Below are positions 6,847-16,047 of a stretch of DNA of 36,745 nt, in pieces. Location of the stretch: the NCBI GenBank assembly GCA_020053595.1, contig JAGVMV010000042.1, forward strand, positions 1-36,745, written 5' to 3'. The position numbers and the translations under genes were made by a program. The first letter of the stretch is position 1. Every line of letters begins with the position of its first letter. The DNA is from Thermoleophilia bacterium (lineage in GTDB: Bacteria; Actinomycetota; Thermoleophilia; BMS3ABIN01). The notes under the pieces are model-generated. The model had not been told where the DNA came from. It ran no database searches and was given only the letters and a program-made list of their open reading frames with translations.

Positions 6847-9800
6847 TTACGCCAGCTCTTTCGCTAACAGTTGGCGGATGTCCTCTACCCGGAAGGGTTT
6901 GGCGACTACCGCGTCCACACCGCTATCCCTCATCTTGGCTGAATCCAGTTGATCTCCCCAGCCGGTGATCAGCACAACCGGTGTTTCCGGCGAGCGCTGT
7001 TTTACGGCCTCCACTACTTCCCAGCCGGACATCCCCGGCATCCCCAGATCGGTCAGCACCAGGTCGAAGGGTTCGCCGGAGGAGGCGGCGGCGTCGAAGT
7101 CCGCCAGGCCCCGCTCGCCAGCTTTGGCAGCCTCAAACTTGTGACCCATTTTTTGCACCATGTCGCCAAGGAGCGTCCTGATCATGGGTTCATCGTCGAT
7201 GATCAGTATCTTGGCCGGACGTACCGGCGCGGAGCCCTGCCTGGCGGCCACCTTGTCGGCCGATTTCGAAGCAGCGCTGAGATCGGCCACCGTGGCGGCA
7301 GGCAAACGCACGATGAAGCGGGTGCCCTCGCCCTCCCTGCTCTCGACCATTATATCGCCGCCGTGGCGGTTGACGATTCCGTAGGCCACGCTGAGCCCCA
7401 AACCGCTGCCGCCCACACCCTTGGTGGAGAAGAAGGGTTCGAAGATGCGCTTGCTCACTTCCTCGTCCATGCCCTTGCCGTTGTCGGCTACCGCGGCCCG
7501 CACCCACTCGCCTCCCGGCTCCACGTCAGTCGACACCGTTATCGTACCGCCGTCCGGCAGGGCATCGGCGGCGTTCATCACCAGGTTGATCAACACTTCC
7601 GACAGCTCCGATTCGTTGGCATTTACCGGCGGTATCTCGGACAGCCCGGTCTCGATCCCGATCTTGACGCCCCGGGCATCGGCCTCGTCACGCCAGCGCG
7701 GGCGGGCTACGTCGATGGCGTTGATTACGACGCTGTTCAGATCCACCGTCGTGAAGCTGCGCGTGGTGCGCACCCGGGTGAACTCCTGGATCCGGCGCAC
7801 GGTCTCGGCGGCGTCAGAGGCGGCGCGTTGCACGCTTTCCAGGGACTCCCGGTACTCCCGGTCGCCGTCCCCGTCCATTTGTGCCAGCATCAGCTGCGTG
7901 TTACCGAGAATAACCGTCAGAAAATTGTTGAAGTCATGGGCTACGCCACCGGCCATTTCACCAAGAGCGCGAATTTTCTCTGACTGGGTGAGCTGCTCAC
8001 GGAGCTTCTCCTGCTCGGTGATATCGCGAACATCGTGCACGGCTCCGACGATATTACCATCCTGATCGAGTATGGGGTCCACGGAAATGTGCAGTATGGC
8101 CCCGAACTTCGCCTCGTCGGCGACCAGGGTGTGGCTGACGCCGTCATTAAAAGCCCGAGCCTGCGGACAGGCTGGAATTGGCTGACCGCAGTCGTGAAAA
8201 ACTTCGTAACACTTGCGACCCACAAGCTGATCAACCGTCGTGCCCAACATCCTGGCCAACGCCCGGTTGGCGCGGACGATCGTAAAATCACGGTCGTGTA
8301 TGGAGACGCCGTTGGTCATGGCGTCAAAAGTGGCCTCCCACTGGCTTCTGCCCCGCACGACATCCTCGAACAACTGAGTGCTTTCAATGACGACGCCGAG
8401 GGATTTGCCCACAGCGCTTAGAAGCGTCTGCTCGCTGTCACTGAACTCGTGGGGCGTAGCGGTGGAAACGACCAATACGCCGAGTACCTTGTCCTTTGCA
8501 ATCAGGGGAACTCCGCCCAGTGACTCAATCGGGATCAATTCCGGTATCTCGGGCAGATAGTATGGGCTGCTGTGGTAGTCATCGATGAAGATCGGGGACC
8601 CCAGCTCGGCAATCTTGCCGCTATGCCCCTGCCCCACTTTGACAGACCGGAGATAATCCATCATCTCTTCGGGAATCTCAAAAGTGCTCGCCGCCGGCGA
8701 CAACAGCTGTGAACCGGCGTTCACCAGGAAGATAATACCACCGTCATAATTCATGGAATTGGTGATCGAGTCCAGTGAACTCTTGAGCGTCTTATCCAGA
8801 TCGAAGGAACTGGCTGCACAGGTTGCCACGGCATTGAGCACGGCCAGCTCACGGTTGCGCCGGAGTATCTCCGTGGTCAACTCCTGCTCGGCGGAAACGT
8901 CACGAGCGATGCCGACCAGCGCAACCGGCTTGCCATTTTCGTCGTCCACCTTTGCCGATGATGTAAAAACAGGGAAGCTGGAGCCGTCGGCGCGGCGATA
9001 CCACATCTGCCCTTCCCAGCCGCCTTCCAGGGTCTTGCCGAATATCCTTTCCTTGAGACCTTCCGGATTCCGGTCGGACCAGAGTTCTCCCATGTGCATG
9101 CCGATCATGGCCGCGGCTTCGTAGCCGAGCAGGGTGGCTCCAGCATCGTTTATGGAGATGATGTCGCCGTTGAGATCCGAGATAATGACGCATTCGTGGG
9201 TTTTCTCCACCGCCGCGGCCAGCAGGTTTATGCGCTGCTCGGCTTCCTTCTTTTCGGTGATATCGCGGCCGATGACGCTCCAGTGAAAACCATGACCCTC
9301 GGGAGCGGTTAAAGCGCGGGCGTGCAACTCCACGATCAGGCGTTTGCCGCTGGTGGAAACAAAATTCCGCTCCGCGTTGAAGATCATGCCGGCCTTGCTT
9401 TTCTCGCTGAATCGGGCGATGGCCACCTTTGCCTTTTTGCGGTCGGCTTCGACTTCGTAATCGTAGATGTAGCTGCCGATGATGGAGTCCCTGGGAATCC
9501 CCAGGCTCTGGGCCATCGTCTGATTGCAATCAGTAATCACGCCCTCGCTGTCGAGCATGTACATCCAGTCGGCGGCTATATTGTAGATTTCCCGGTAACG
9601 CCCCTCGGAGCTTACCAGCTTGTTGTAGATCTCGGCGCTGCCGGCAATGGTGGAAGCCTGGGCGGCGATGCTGGAGAGCAGCCCCAGTTCGTCCTGGTCG
9701 AAATCACGGACCTCTTTGGTATAGACCACGATCGCGCCCAGCCGTTCACCGCGATATTCGAGCGGTGTCGCCACGACCGCGTGGAAGCCGTGCTTCACGG

Positions 9801-11634
9801 CTGATTCAGTTAGCGTATTTTCTTTCGAATCGGTCACCGCGTCTTTCATCACATTCTGCCTGCCTTCGAGAAAAGCCAGGAAAAGCGGCGTCTTCTTTGC
9901 CTTCTGGTATTCGATGCTGAAGGTGTCGCTGTTATTGAGCTCCATGACATATTCGGGTGGATAACCATGGCTGGCGACAATCTGGAGCTTGGAGCCATCA
10001 ACGGACTGCATAAATATATTGCACAAGTCATAGGAAAACGTTTCAGCGACCTCGTGGACCAGTGTCTCCAGCGACTTGCCGTGGGTGAGACCGGAAACGC
10101 TTTTTTCCGTTATCGACTGTAGCAACTCCAGGCGCCGATTCTGCTGTTTGAGGTCCTTGTGGAGTTTGCTGGCTTCCGTTACATCAATTGCGACGCCTAT
10201 GGCGCCCACGATGGCACCGTTCTGAAAAAGAGGAGAGACCGACTGACTGAGGGTGATTCTATGTCCGTCCTTGCTGATGATATCGACCTCATACCGATCA
10301 GTATCTCCGGCCTTCCGGCGCGTCATCATTTCCTTTATGGCTTCGACCTGCTCCGGGGCAACGATGTCGAGGACGGTTTTCCCCAGCATCTCTTCCTGTG
10401 AGAAGCCGGTTCTTTCGGTGCCGGCGCGATTTATATATTCGAATGCGCCGTTCTTGCCATAAATGTAGACTCCCTCCGCCATGCCATCGAGAAGATTGTT
10501 CAAAAACTGGCTTTTGGATTCAACATCACTATATAACCTGTTGTTCTGCAGGGAGATGGCCAGCTGATCGGAGAGCAATTCGATGAAACGCAACTGCCCT
10601 GGAGAACAGATGCCCGCGGTGGCAGCCACCGCCGCGACCACACCCTGGACTTCATCCCTCACCTTGATCGGCATGGCAATGAGACTGTTCACACCACTGG
10701 AGACCGCCTGCTTTTTCCACTTCGCTGATATACGGTCATCGCCGGCGATGTCAAAAACCACTTCAGCTTTGCCGTTTTGAGCAGCAATGCCTACGACTCC
10801 TTCGCCCAGCCGGTCCTGCCCCCATTTAAATCCGGTTTCCTCGTCCGGCCCCAGGGTGCTTCCCCGGAGTAATATTTTCTCGCCCTCAACCAGGAATATG
10901 GCAACCTGTTCCGCCTCCGTGGTTTCCTTTAGCGCTTCGGCCACCCGGTTGCACAAAACCTGCGGATCCAGGGAAATATTGGCGATGGCTGTAACCTTGT
11001 TGATCGCCCCCAGCTCCAGTTCGCGGCTGGTGATCTGCACCGCCGCCTGTTCCTTGTCGAGGGCGTTTTCGTAGAGTTTTCCCAGCGTGCCGGCCAGACG
11101 ATGCAGGTGCCGCCGGGCGGCATCGTACAGATAATCCGGTTTGTGAAAAGCCTGACTGGCCGCTTCCTGAAGTTTTTTCAGGTCGGCGCCGGTTGTCTCG
11201 GCAACATCGCGGATAATCTTCTCGTCGGATGGCACCTCCGAGACGCCGCCCAGGATAGCCCCGACGGCTTTGCCGTTTGCCATGACGGGGGCGACGCAAA
11301 TGGTGATGCCGGCGGCGCCTGTTTCTTCCTGATGGCCACTGGCGATGGCTGCGTGCACGACGGCCTGGCGCTGCTCGAGATATTTTCTTGCCCCTTCACT
11401 TGCCTTCGCGCTCTCGATCGTCTCTTTGAGCAGGCTGCAGTAGCTGTTGCCGCAAAGCACCTTGCCGATAATCGAGCCGTCCTGCTCAAAGGCGGCGACC
11501 GTCGTCTCCATGTAGTCGACGAAGGAGAAGATCGTTTCCAGGATGATCTTCTCGCCGAGAACCGAGACGAGAGAGCGCGGCCTGGGGCCGTCTACATCCT
11601 CGCCGGGTGAACTTTTTGTTGATTTTATGGTCAA
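6847..11634 (-). CDS. Large hybrid histidine kinase (PocR-like, GAF, PAS, HisKA, HATPase, REC)
   Basis: About 1595 aa with no membrane span, so a cytoplasmic sensor. Approximate order: PocR-like ligand domain 20-190, GAF 215-360, PAS 375-490, GAF 510-665, PAS 675-795, PAS 805-915, GAF 930-1085, PAS 1095-1205. Then HisKA with phospho-accepting His1233 (GGVAHDFNN), HATPase_c 1335-1445 (N-box NLVMNAADAL, DNGKGMD, FFSTKGVGGSGLGL) and a receiver domain 1475-1593 (LTDLGMPGMSG, Asp1529; AKPF). The last PAS domain has clustered cysteines (CYEVFHDCGQ, PACPQ), as in many redox- or metal-responsive PAS domains. The frame is open to TTG 11760, but TTG 11634 has GGGAG five bases upstream and is preferred. 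No response regulator is adjacent, so the C-terminal receiver probably passes phosphate to a remote partner. Confidence 0.92.
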   Translation of the reverse strand: MTIKSTKSSPGEDVDGPRPRSLVSVLGEKIILETIFSFVDYMETTVAAFEQDGSIIGKVLCGNSYCSLLKETIESAKASEGARKYLEQRQAVVHAAIASGHQEETGAAGITICVAPVMANGKAVGAILGGVSEVPSDEKIIRDVAETTGADLKKLQEAASQAFHKPDYLYDAARRHLHRLAGTLGKLYENALDKEQAAVQITSRELELGAINKVTAIANISLDPQVLCNRVAEALKETTEAEQVAIFLVEGEKILLRGSTLGPDEETGFKWGQDRLGEGVVGIAAQNGKAEVVFDIAGDDRISAKWKKQAVSSGVNSLIAMPIKVRDEVQGVVAAVAATAGICSPGQLRFIELLSDQLAISLQNNRLYSDVESKSQFLNNLLDGMAEGVYIYGKNGAFEYINRAGTERTGFSQEEMLGKTVLDIVAPEQVEAIKEMMTRRKAGDTDRYEVDIISKDGHRITLSQSVSPLFQNGAIVGAIGVAIDVTEASKLHKDLKQQNRRLELLQSITEKSVSGLTHGKSLETLVHEVAETFSYDLCNIFMQSVDGSKLQIVASHGYPPEYVMELNNSDTFSIEYQKAKKTPLFLAFLEGRQNVMKDAVTDSKENTLTESAVKHGFHAVVATPLEYRGERLGAIVVYTKEVRDFDQDELGLLSSIAAQASTIAGSAEIYNKLVSSEGRYREIYNIAADWMYMLDSEGVITDCNQTMAQSLGIPRDSIIGSYIYDYEVEADRKKAKVAIARFSEKSKAGMIFNAERNFVSTSGKRLIVELHARALTAPEGHGFHWSVIGRDITEKKEAEQRINLLAAAVEKTHECVIISDLNGDIISINDAGATLLGYEAAAMIGMHMGELWSDRNPEGLKERIFGKTLEGGWEGQMWYRRADGSSFPVFTSSAKVDDENGKPVALVGIARDVSAEQELTTEILRRNRELAVLNAVATCAASSFDLDKTLKSSLDSITNSMNYDGGIIFLVNAGSQLLSPAASTFEIPEEMMDYLRSVKVGQGHSGKIAELGSPIFIDDYHSSPYYLPEIPELIPIESLGGVPLIAKDKVLGVLVVSTATPHEFSDSEQTLLSAVGKSLGVVIESTQLFEDVVRGRSQWEATFDAMTNGVSIHDRDFTIVRANRALARMLGTTVDQLVGRKCYEVFHDCGQPIPACPQARAFNDGVSHTLVADEAKFGAILHISVDPILDQDGNIVGAVHDVRDITEQEKLREQLTQSEKIRALGEMAGGVAHDFNNFLTVILGNTQLMLAQMDGDGDREYRESLESVQRAASDAAETVRRIQEFTRVRTTRSFTTVDLNSVVINAIDVARPRWRDEADARGVKIGIETGLSEIPPVNANESELSEVLINLVMNAADALPDGGTITVSTDVEPGGEWVRAAVADNGKGMDEEVSKRIFEPFFSTKGVGGSGLGLSVAYGIVNRHGGDIMVESREGEGTRFIVRLPAATVADLSAASKSADKVAARQGSAPVRPAKILIIDDEPMIRTLLGDMVQKMGHKFEAAKAGERGLADFDAAASSGEPFDLVLTDLGMPGMSGWEVVEAVKQRSPETPVVLITGWGDQLDSAKMRDSGVDAVVAKPFRVEDIRQLLAKELA

Positions 11635-11904
11635 ACATTCTCCCGGTTTTAAGCGGGACTCCGGAAACACCTGACCTGCCATATGTTCACGGAGTCGGTT
11701 CAGATCACCGGTTGAACGGCGCCGGCCGCCACAGGCCGAAAAGATGCTACTTACATACAATGCGCCAATCGGCCGCGAGTTCCTTCAACTAAAGGGAAAA
11801 GGAACGGTTGCAGAATCAAATTGCCCGCTGGCGGCAGGTGTTAAACGCCGGCGATTGGGGAACCAGTTAAGGGCTTTTGTAGTTAAACGAGCAAGGAGGC
11901 GGCC

Positions 11905-12393
11905 ATGGCAGTTGCTAGCAAAGTCACACAGTTTCTGGACGAACAGGGGATGGGCTACGAGGTGGTGAGCCACCAGGAGACTTTCAGTAGTGGTGAGGAA
12001 GCCAGGGCGGTGGGTGTCATCGCCGGCCATGTGGCCAAGACCCTGGTAATCAGAACGCGCGATGCTGAGGCGCTGGCGGTGCTGCCGGCCTCGGAGCGCC
12101 TCGATATCCACAAGCTCCGGGATGTCCTGGGCGACAACCATGCCCGGCTGGCAACCGAGGAAGAGATGGGCATCGAGTTTACCGAGTTCGAGCTGGGCGC
12201 GGTGCCGCCGCTGGGCGAGCTGTTCGGCGTACCTGTCCTGCTGGATGAGCGCCTGGAGCGGGCGGAGGAGATCATCTTCGCCGGCGGGACACACAGGGAT
12301 TCGGTAAAGATGAGCGGCCAGGATTTTTTAAAGCTGACAAGGCCGAATGTGGTGGACCTGGTGCGGGGGGGAGAAGTTGAGAATCCGTATTAG
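11905..12393 (+). CDS. YbaK/ProX-type aminoacyl-tRNA deacylase
   Basis: 162 aa, the full length of the YbaK/EbsC domain. Proteins of this fold hydrolyse mischarged aminoacyl-tRNAs in trans (for example Cys-tRNAPro or Ala-tRNAPro). Family features seen are the early GYEVVSHQETFSSGEEARAVGV, the strand AKTLVIRT (about 45-52), the helix LDIHKLRDVLG and the late GGTHRDSVKMSGQDFLKL. The ATG has AGGAGG five bases upstream. It is divergent from the kinase gene and convergent with addA. Which mischarged tRNA it corrects cannot be told; other members have been assigned to Ala- or Ser-tRNA editing. Confidence 0.88.
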   Translation: MAVASKVTQFLDEQGMGYEVVSHQETFSSGEEARAVGVIAGHVAKTLVIRTRDAEALAVLPASERLDIHKLRDVLGDNHARLATEEEMGIEFTEFELGAVPPLGELFGVPVLLDERLERAEEIIFAGGTHRDSVKMSGQDFLKLTRPNVVDLVRGGEVENPY

Positions 12394-12435
12394 GGTTTCA
12401 CTGCCGGCGATTGTTTCACCGCCGGCGATTACGGA

Positions 12436-15400
12436 TCAGACAGAAGCAGCCTGATCCGCGTGAATGCAAAGCCTGGCGCCATTGAGGCCACCTGTGCACC
12501 AGGGGCACTGATGCAAGTCGAACTCGGCGATGGGCGGGAAATCGCCGTCGGCCATGGAGTCGATCACTGACTGGATTTCATTCTCCAGGGCAGGGATGTC
12601 CGCGACTGAGAATTCCTGCCTGACCTCGAGCGGATCGTCGCCTCCCAGGTAAGCTAGCACCACCCTGACCGGGCCGGGGCGCAGGCGGCTCGCGGCTAAA
12701 GCGTAGGAGGCCATTTGCAGCCGGTATGTCTGCGCCGCCTCCTCGGGCGTGCGACCTTCTCCGGGCTGGCCGGTTTTGTAGTCGACTACCAGGGTGCCGG
12801 CCATTTCGGTCGCTCCGGAACTGCCGCTGGCGGCGTTATTGTCACCGCTGGCCGCGGTTTCGCCAGTCGCGGTTTCGCCGGTCGCAGCGCCGTGGATCGC
12901 AGGCATCGGGCAGAGGGCGTCGATCTGCCCCTGCAGTATGGTCTGGCCTATCAGGGTTGAGAAAGAGAGCTCGCGTTGCAGTTGGCCGGAAGCGACAGCG
13001 CTGAACAAGTCGGCGGCTATGGCGCAACGCTTGAAGTTATCGATCAGCTCCATCGCGCGCGAATGGTCGGCAGGTGAAAGTTCTTTCTTCTTTTCAATCG
13101 CTTCGTCCGCGCTTAAGTTGAGCATTTCCGTACTCGGCATCCGCGATTCCAGACCGGGCAAATCCTTTTCCAGCACCTTGTGTATCAAAAGACCCATTTC
13201 CGTTAACGAGAGAACGCCATCCTTGGCAGCCTTCTTGCCCGTTCCCCCGGTTTCGAACATATCGCCGGCTCGAAGGACATGATCCAGGTAGTAGCGCCGC
13301 GGGCAGGAACAATAAGTATCAAGTGCAGTAGGTGAAACCGATGGCGGCACAAATATCGCCGGCTCAGGCATCCGGGTGATATCCGGATTGACGCCCGCCG
13401 GCGCCTCGCGATCACGTTGCTCACCTGCTTTTACATAACGCTGTTCGAATAACTCCGGATCCGTGCATATCTGCAGACCGACCTTATGGCTATCAATCTT
13501 CTTGATACAGTCAACGCTTCCCAGGTTCTCATCCCTTTCCCAGCACATGTTCAGATATGAGCGCAGCCAGTCAAATGGGAGCTGATTCTTCTTATTGGGG
13601 TTGGACGGCTTGTCCGCAGGCGCGACGCCGGTGAGTATGAGGTGTTTTTCGGCCCGCGTCATGGCCACATATCCCAGTCTTTTCAATTCCTGCCGGTCGC
13701 GTTCATGTGCATCATCCATAAGCTGGTCGTACTCAAAGGCTTTGCCGTCTGCACCACTGTTTGTGATATATCTGAGTCCGATGAGATCGTCCCCACCGCG
13801 ATCTATCATTAAAACCCGGCTGTCGCTCTTCCCTGGTGCCTGCAGTTTTGGCAGAACCACCAGGGGAAATTCAAGACCCTTGGCGCCGTGCATCGTCATT
13901 ATGCGTACCGCCTCCACATCTTCTTCCTCGGTAGGAGCCTCGACTTCACGGGCCTCGATCTGCTTCTGGTGTTCGAGGAAATCGGTAAACTCGACCAGGT
14001 CGTTGCCCCATGACATCTCGAAGTCAGCTGCGAGGTCGAGCAGTTTCAGAAGGTTGGCGAGATTCTGCTTTCCGTCCTGGCCGGCGGCGATCGTGGCCGC
14101 GTAGTCACCGAAGTTGACGACCCTGCGGGCCAGGTTTCTCAGGGTTTCCCTGCCAGCCTGCCGGCGCAATTCCTGAAAGCCCGCAACGAAACCTGCGAGC
14201 TTTTCGCTATCCTTCGGGTTCAGCCGGGCAATGACTTCTGACATTTTCAGGGAATCCCAAAGCGATACCTGATGTTGTCGAACCGCCGGGTCGCCGCTGT
14301 TCCTCAGCCAGTAGAGTGCGTCATCGCTCAGCCCTGCCATCGGTGAGCGTAAAGCGCTGATTAAAGCGAGCTCATCATAGGGGTTGATGATAATCTTGAA
14401 CATGTTAAGCACATCGATGAGCTCCAGCTTGCCGAAGTAACTGCTGCCCACGGCGAAATAGTTTTCTATGCCCGCCCGGGTCAGGGCATTGCGATAGATC
14501 TCAGCATCGGTCCTGGTCTTCATTAATATCGCCACATCGCCCGGTGAATATCCATTTTTGAACAGGTCGCTCAGGCGCTCAGCGATCAGCTGCGCCTCTG
14601 CTTTCCTGGTTGTTGCACCTTCAACTTTCTGGAGACCTTCCTTGACACTCTTCCTTCTCTCGTCAACAAAGATGATCTCCACCCGAAAATCTTCTTCCGG
14701 CTCATCCGTGGCCGAAGCCTTAAGCTTCAGATAACGGGGCGCCAGCATCCCCTCCCGGTCGTAGATAAAATCGATGAAGTCCAGTATCTGCGGTTGACTG
14801 CGAAAATTCTCCGTGAGCTCGATCAGGTAACCGCCATCACGTGCCCTTTCCTTTTCCTGCTGGAACAGGGCAACCTCGGCATTGCGGAAACCATAGATAG
14901 CCTGATTCTCATCTCCGACGGCAAAGAGGTTATCGTTAGCGATCATCCGGATAATCTCGTCTTGCAAGAAATTGGTGTCCTGGAATTCATCCACCATGAT
15001 CAGCTTGAAACGCGATGAGACCCGGTTGCGGATGCTTTTGTTGTCCCTCAACAGATTCCTGGTGAGAATACTAAGGTCGGAGAAATCGAGCATGCCCCGG
15101 TTATGTTTTTCAAAGGCATACCGCTCATCGAAGTGCTCCAGGAGTTTCCGGAAAAGTCCAAGCGTCTTTTCCGCAAGGCAGGATCTCTCCGCGATCACGT
15201 ACGGCTGCCTCGTTTCCTCAACACCGTTCATCTCTTCCCTGATGGCGCCGCAGTTTCCAGCCCTGATTTCCACGGAGTCCGCCAGTCTCACGCGCTCAAC
15301 CGGATCGGCCGCGGTCAGGGCGCTCTCGATCACCTCGAGTTTTTCCGCGGCCTGCAGCTGTGATTTTGTCGGCTCCGCCAACCGCGTGAATGCGGCTCGG

Positions 15401-16047
15401 GCAGCGGCCGTTGCCTGCCTCAGAGCGTTTTCGGCCAGCTTTACATCCTTCTTCTTGGGGAAGGGCAGAGTTGCCGTCTTCCCCTGGCTGCGCAGGGCAT
15501 CATAGGCCTCGGTCACGGTTTCGAACAACCTGCCACTGAGATCCGGGTCGTAAGCCGTGATGAACTCGACCGCCTCCGTACCTTCTTCCTCGACCAGTTT
15601 CCGAAGACAGGCATCAAAGACTTCTTCCTGGATAAGCCGGGCCTGGGATTCATCTACGGCGCTGAAGTTGGGATCAATCCCCGCGGCCAAGGCGTGGGCA
15701 CGCAAAACGCCCGTATAAAAACTGTCGATCGTGCTTATCTGAGCGCGCTCGATGTTGCGATAGGCATCTGCCATCAGGGACAGCTGCGCTTCGGTCGGGT
15801 TGGGAATAATGGTATCCCGCTCACGGAGAAATTGACGGATGCGGCCCATCATCTCGGCCGCCGCTTTCCTGGTGAAAGTGATGGTCAGGATCTCATCAAC
15901 AGTTGCCGTACCGGTGGCGACGGCGTAGACGAAACGATGGGTCACCACGCCGGTCTTGCCCGAGCCGGCGCCAGCGGCCACGAAGACGTTTCCCTCCAGC
16001 GTCGTTATGGCCCGCAGCTGGTCGCTTGTGAAGCGGACGTCAGTCAT
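12436..16047 (-). CDS. addA: AddA-type UvrD/RecB helicase-nuclease
   Basis: 1203 aa. It is an SF1A helicase fused to a PD-(D/E)XK nuclease, the ATP-driven subunit of an AddAB double-strand-break resection enzyme. Helicase motifs in order: Walker A VAAGAGSGKT (about 23-32), Ia ITFTRKAAAEM, II MVDEFQDT, III VGDENQAIYGFR, IV TENFRS, V TMHGAKGLEFPLVVL, VI YVAMTRAEKHLIL. The nuclease has VVDYKTG and YRLQMASYALA near the C-terminus. Cys913, Cys915, Cys1181, Cys1184 and Cys1194 bracket the nuclease, as in iron-sulfur RecB-like nucleases. The frame extends to 16143, but the ATG at 16047 overlaps the addB stop (ATGACTGA), which points to translational coupling. Confidence 0.92.
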   Translation of the reverse strand: MTDVRFTSDQLRAITTLEGNVFVAAGAGSGKTGVVTHRFVYAVATGTATVDEILTITFTRKAAAEMMGRIRQFLRERDTIIPNPTEAQLSLMADAYRNIERAQISTIDSFYTGVLRAHALAAGIDPNFSAVDESQARLIQEEVFDACLRKLVEEEGTEAVEFITAYDPDLSGRLFETVTEAYDALRSQGKTATLPFPKKKDVKLAENALRQATAAARAAFTRLAEPTKSQLQAAEKLEVIESALTAADPVERVRLADSVEIRAGNCGAIREEMNGVEETRQPYVIAERSCLAEKTLGLFRKLLEHFDERYAFEKHNRGMLDFSDLSILTRNLLRDNKSIRNRVSSRFKLIMVDEFQDTNFLQDEIIRMIANDNLFAVGDENQAIYGFRNAEVALFQQEKERARDGGYLIELTENFRSQPQILDFIDFIYDREGMLAPRYLKLKASATDEPEEDFRVEIIFVDERRKSVKEGLQKVEGATTRKAEAQLIAERLSDLFKNGYSPGDVAILMKTRTDAEIYRNALTRAGIENYFAVGSSYFGKLELIDVLNMFKIIINPYDELALISALRSPMAGLSDDALYWLRNSGDPAVRQHQVSLWDSLKMSEVIARLNPKDSEKLAGFVAGFQELRRQAGRETLRNLARRVVNFGDYAATIAAGQDGKQNLANLLKLLDLAADFEMSWGNDLVEFTDFLEHQKQIEAREVEAPTEEEDVEAVRIMTMHGAKGLEFPLVVLPKLQAPGKSDSRVLMIDRGGDDLIGLRYITNSGADGKAFEYDQLMDDAHERDRQELKRLGYVAMTRAEKHLILTGVAPADKPSNPNKKNQLPFDWLRSYLNMCWERDENLGSVDCIKKIDSHKVGLQICTDPELFEQRYVKAGEQRDREAPAGVNPDITRMPEPAIFVPPSVSPTALDTYCSCPRRYYLDHVLRAGDMFETGGTGKKAAKDGVLSLTEMGLLIHKVLEKDLPGLESRMPSTEMLNLSADEAIEKKKELSPADHSRAMELIDNFKRCAIAADLFSAVASGQLQRELSFSTLIGQTILQGQIDALCPMPAIHGAATGETATGETAASGDNNAASGSSGATEMAGTLVVDYKTGQPGEGRTPEEAAQTYRLQMASYALAASRLRPGPVRVVLAYLGGDDPLEVRQEFSVADIPALENEIQSVIDSMADGDFPPIAEFDLHQCPWCTGGLNGARLCIHADQAASV
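12853..12882 (-). repeat. 15-bp tandem repeat inside addA
   Basis: Two 15-bp units (12853-12867 and 12868-12882) differ at one base. They encode a repeated ATGET-like pentapeptide in a low-complexity Ala/Gly/Ser/Thr insert of about 28 residues just before the nuclease VVDYKTG motif. The unit length keeps the reading frame. Confidence 0.7.

Noticed and set aside
6949-7983. 344-codon ORF antisense to the hybrid kinase
   Set aside because: It is a shadow of a high-GC gene: the minus-strand frame has clear kinase and receiver motifs, and the plus-strand translation has none.
11779-11805. GTTCCTT/AAGGAAC dyad upstream of the YbaK-type gene
   Set aside because: It is only 7 bp with a 13-base loop and no supporting promoter match.
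12387-12435. ATCCGTA/TACGGAT inverted repeat and an 18-bp tandem repeat (12396-12431) between ybaK-like gene and addA
   Set aside because: The loop is about 40 bases and no T-run follows on either strand, so a terminator is not supported; the tandem repeat is short and imperfect.
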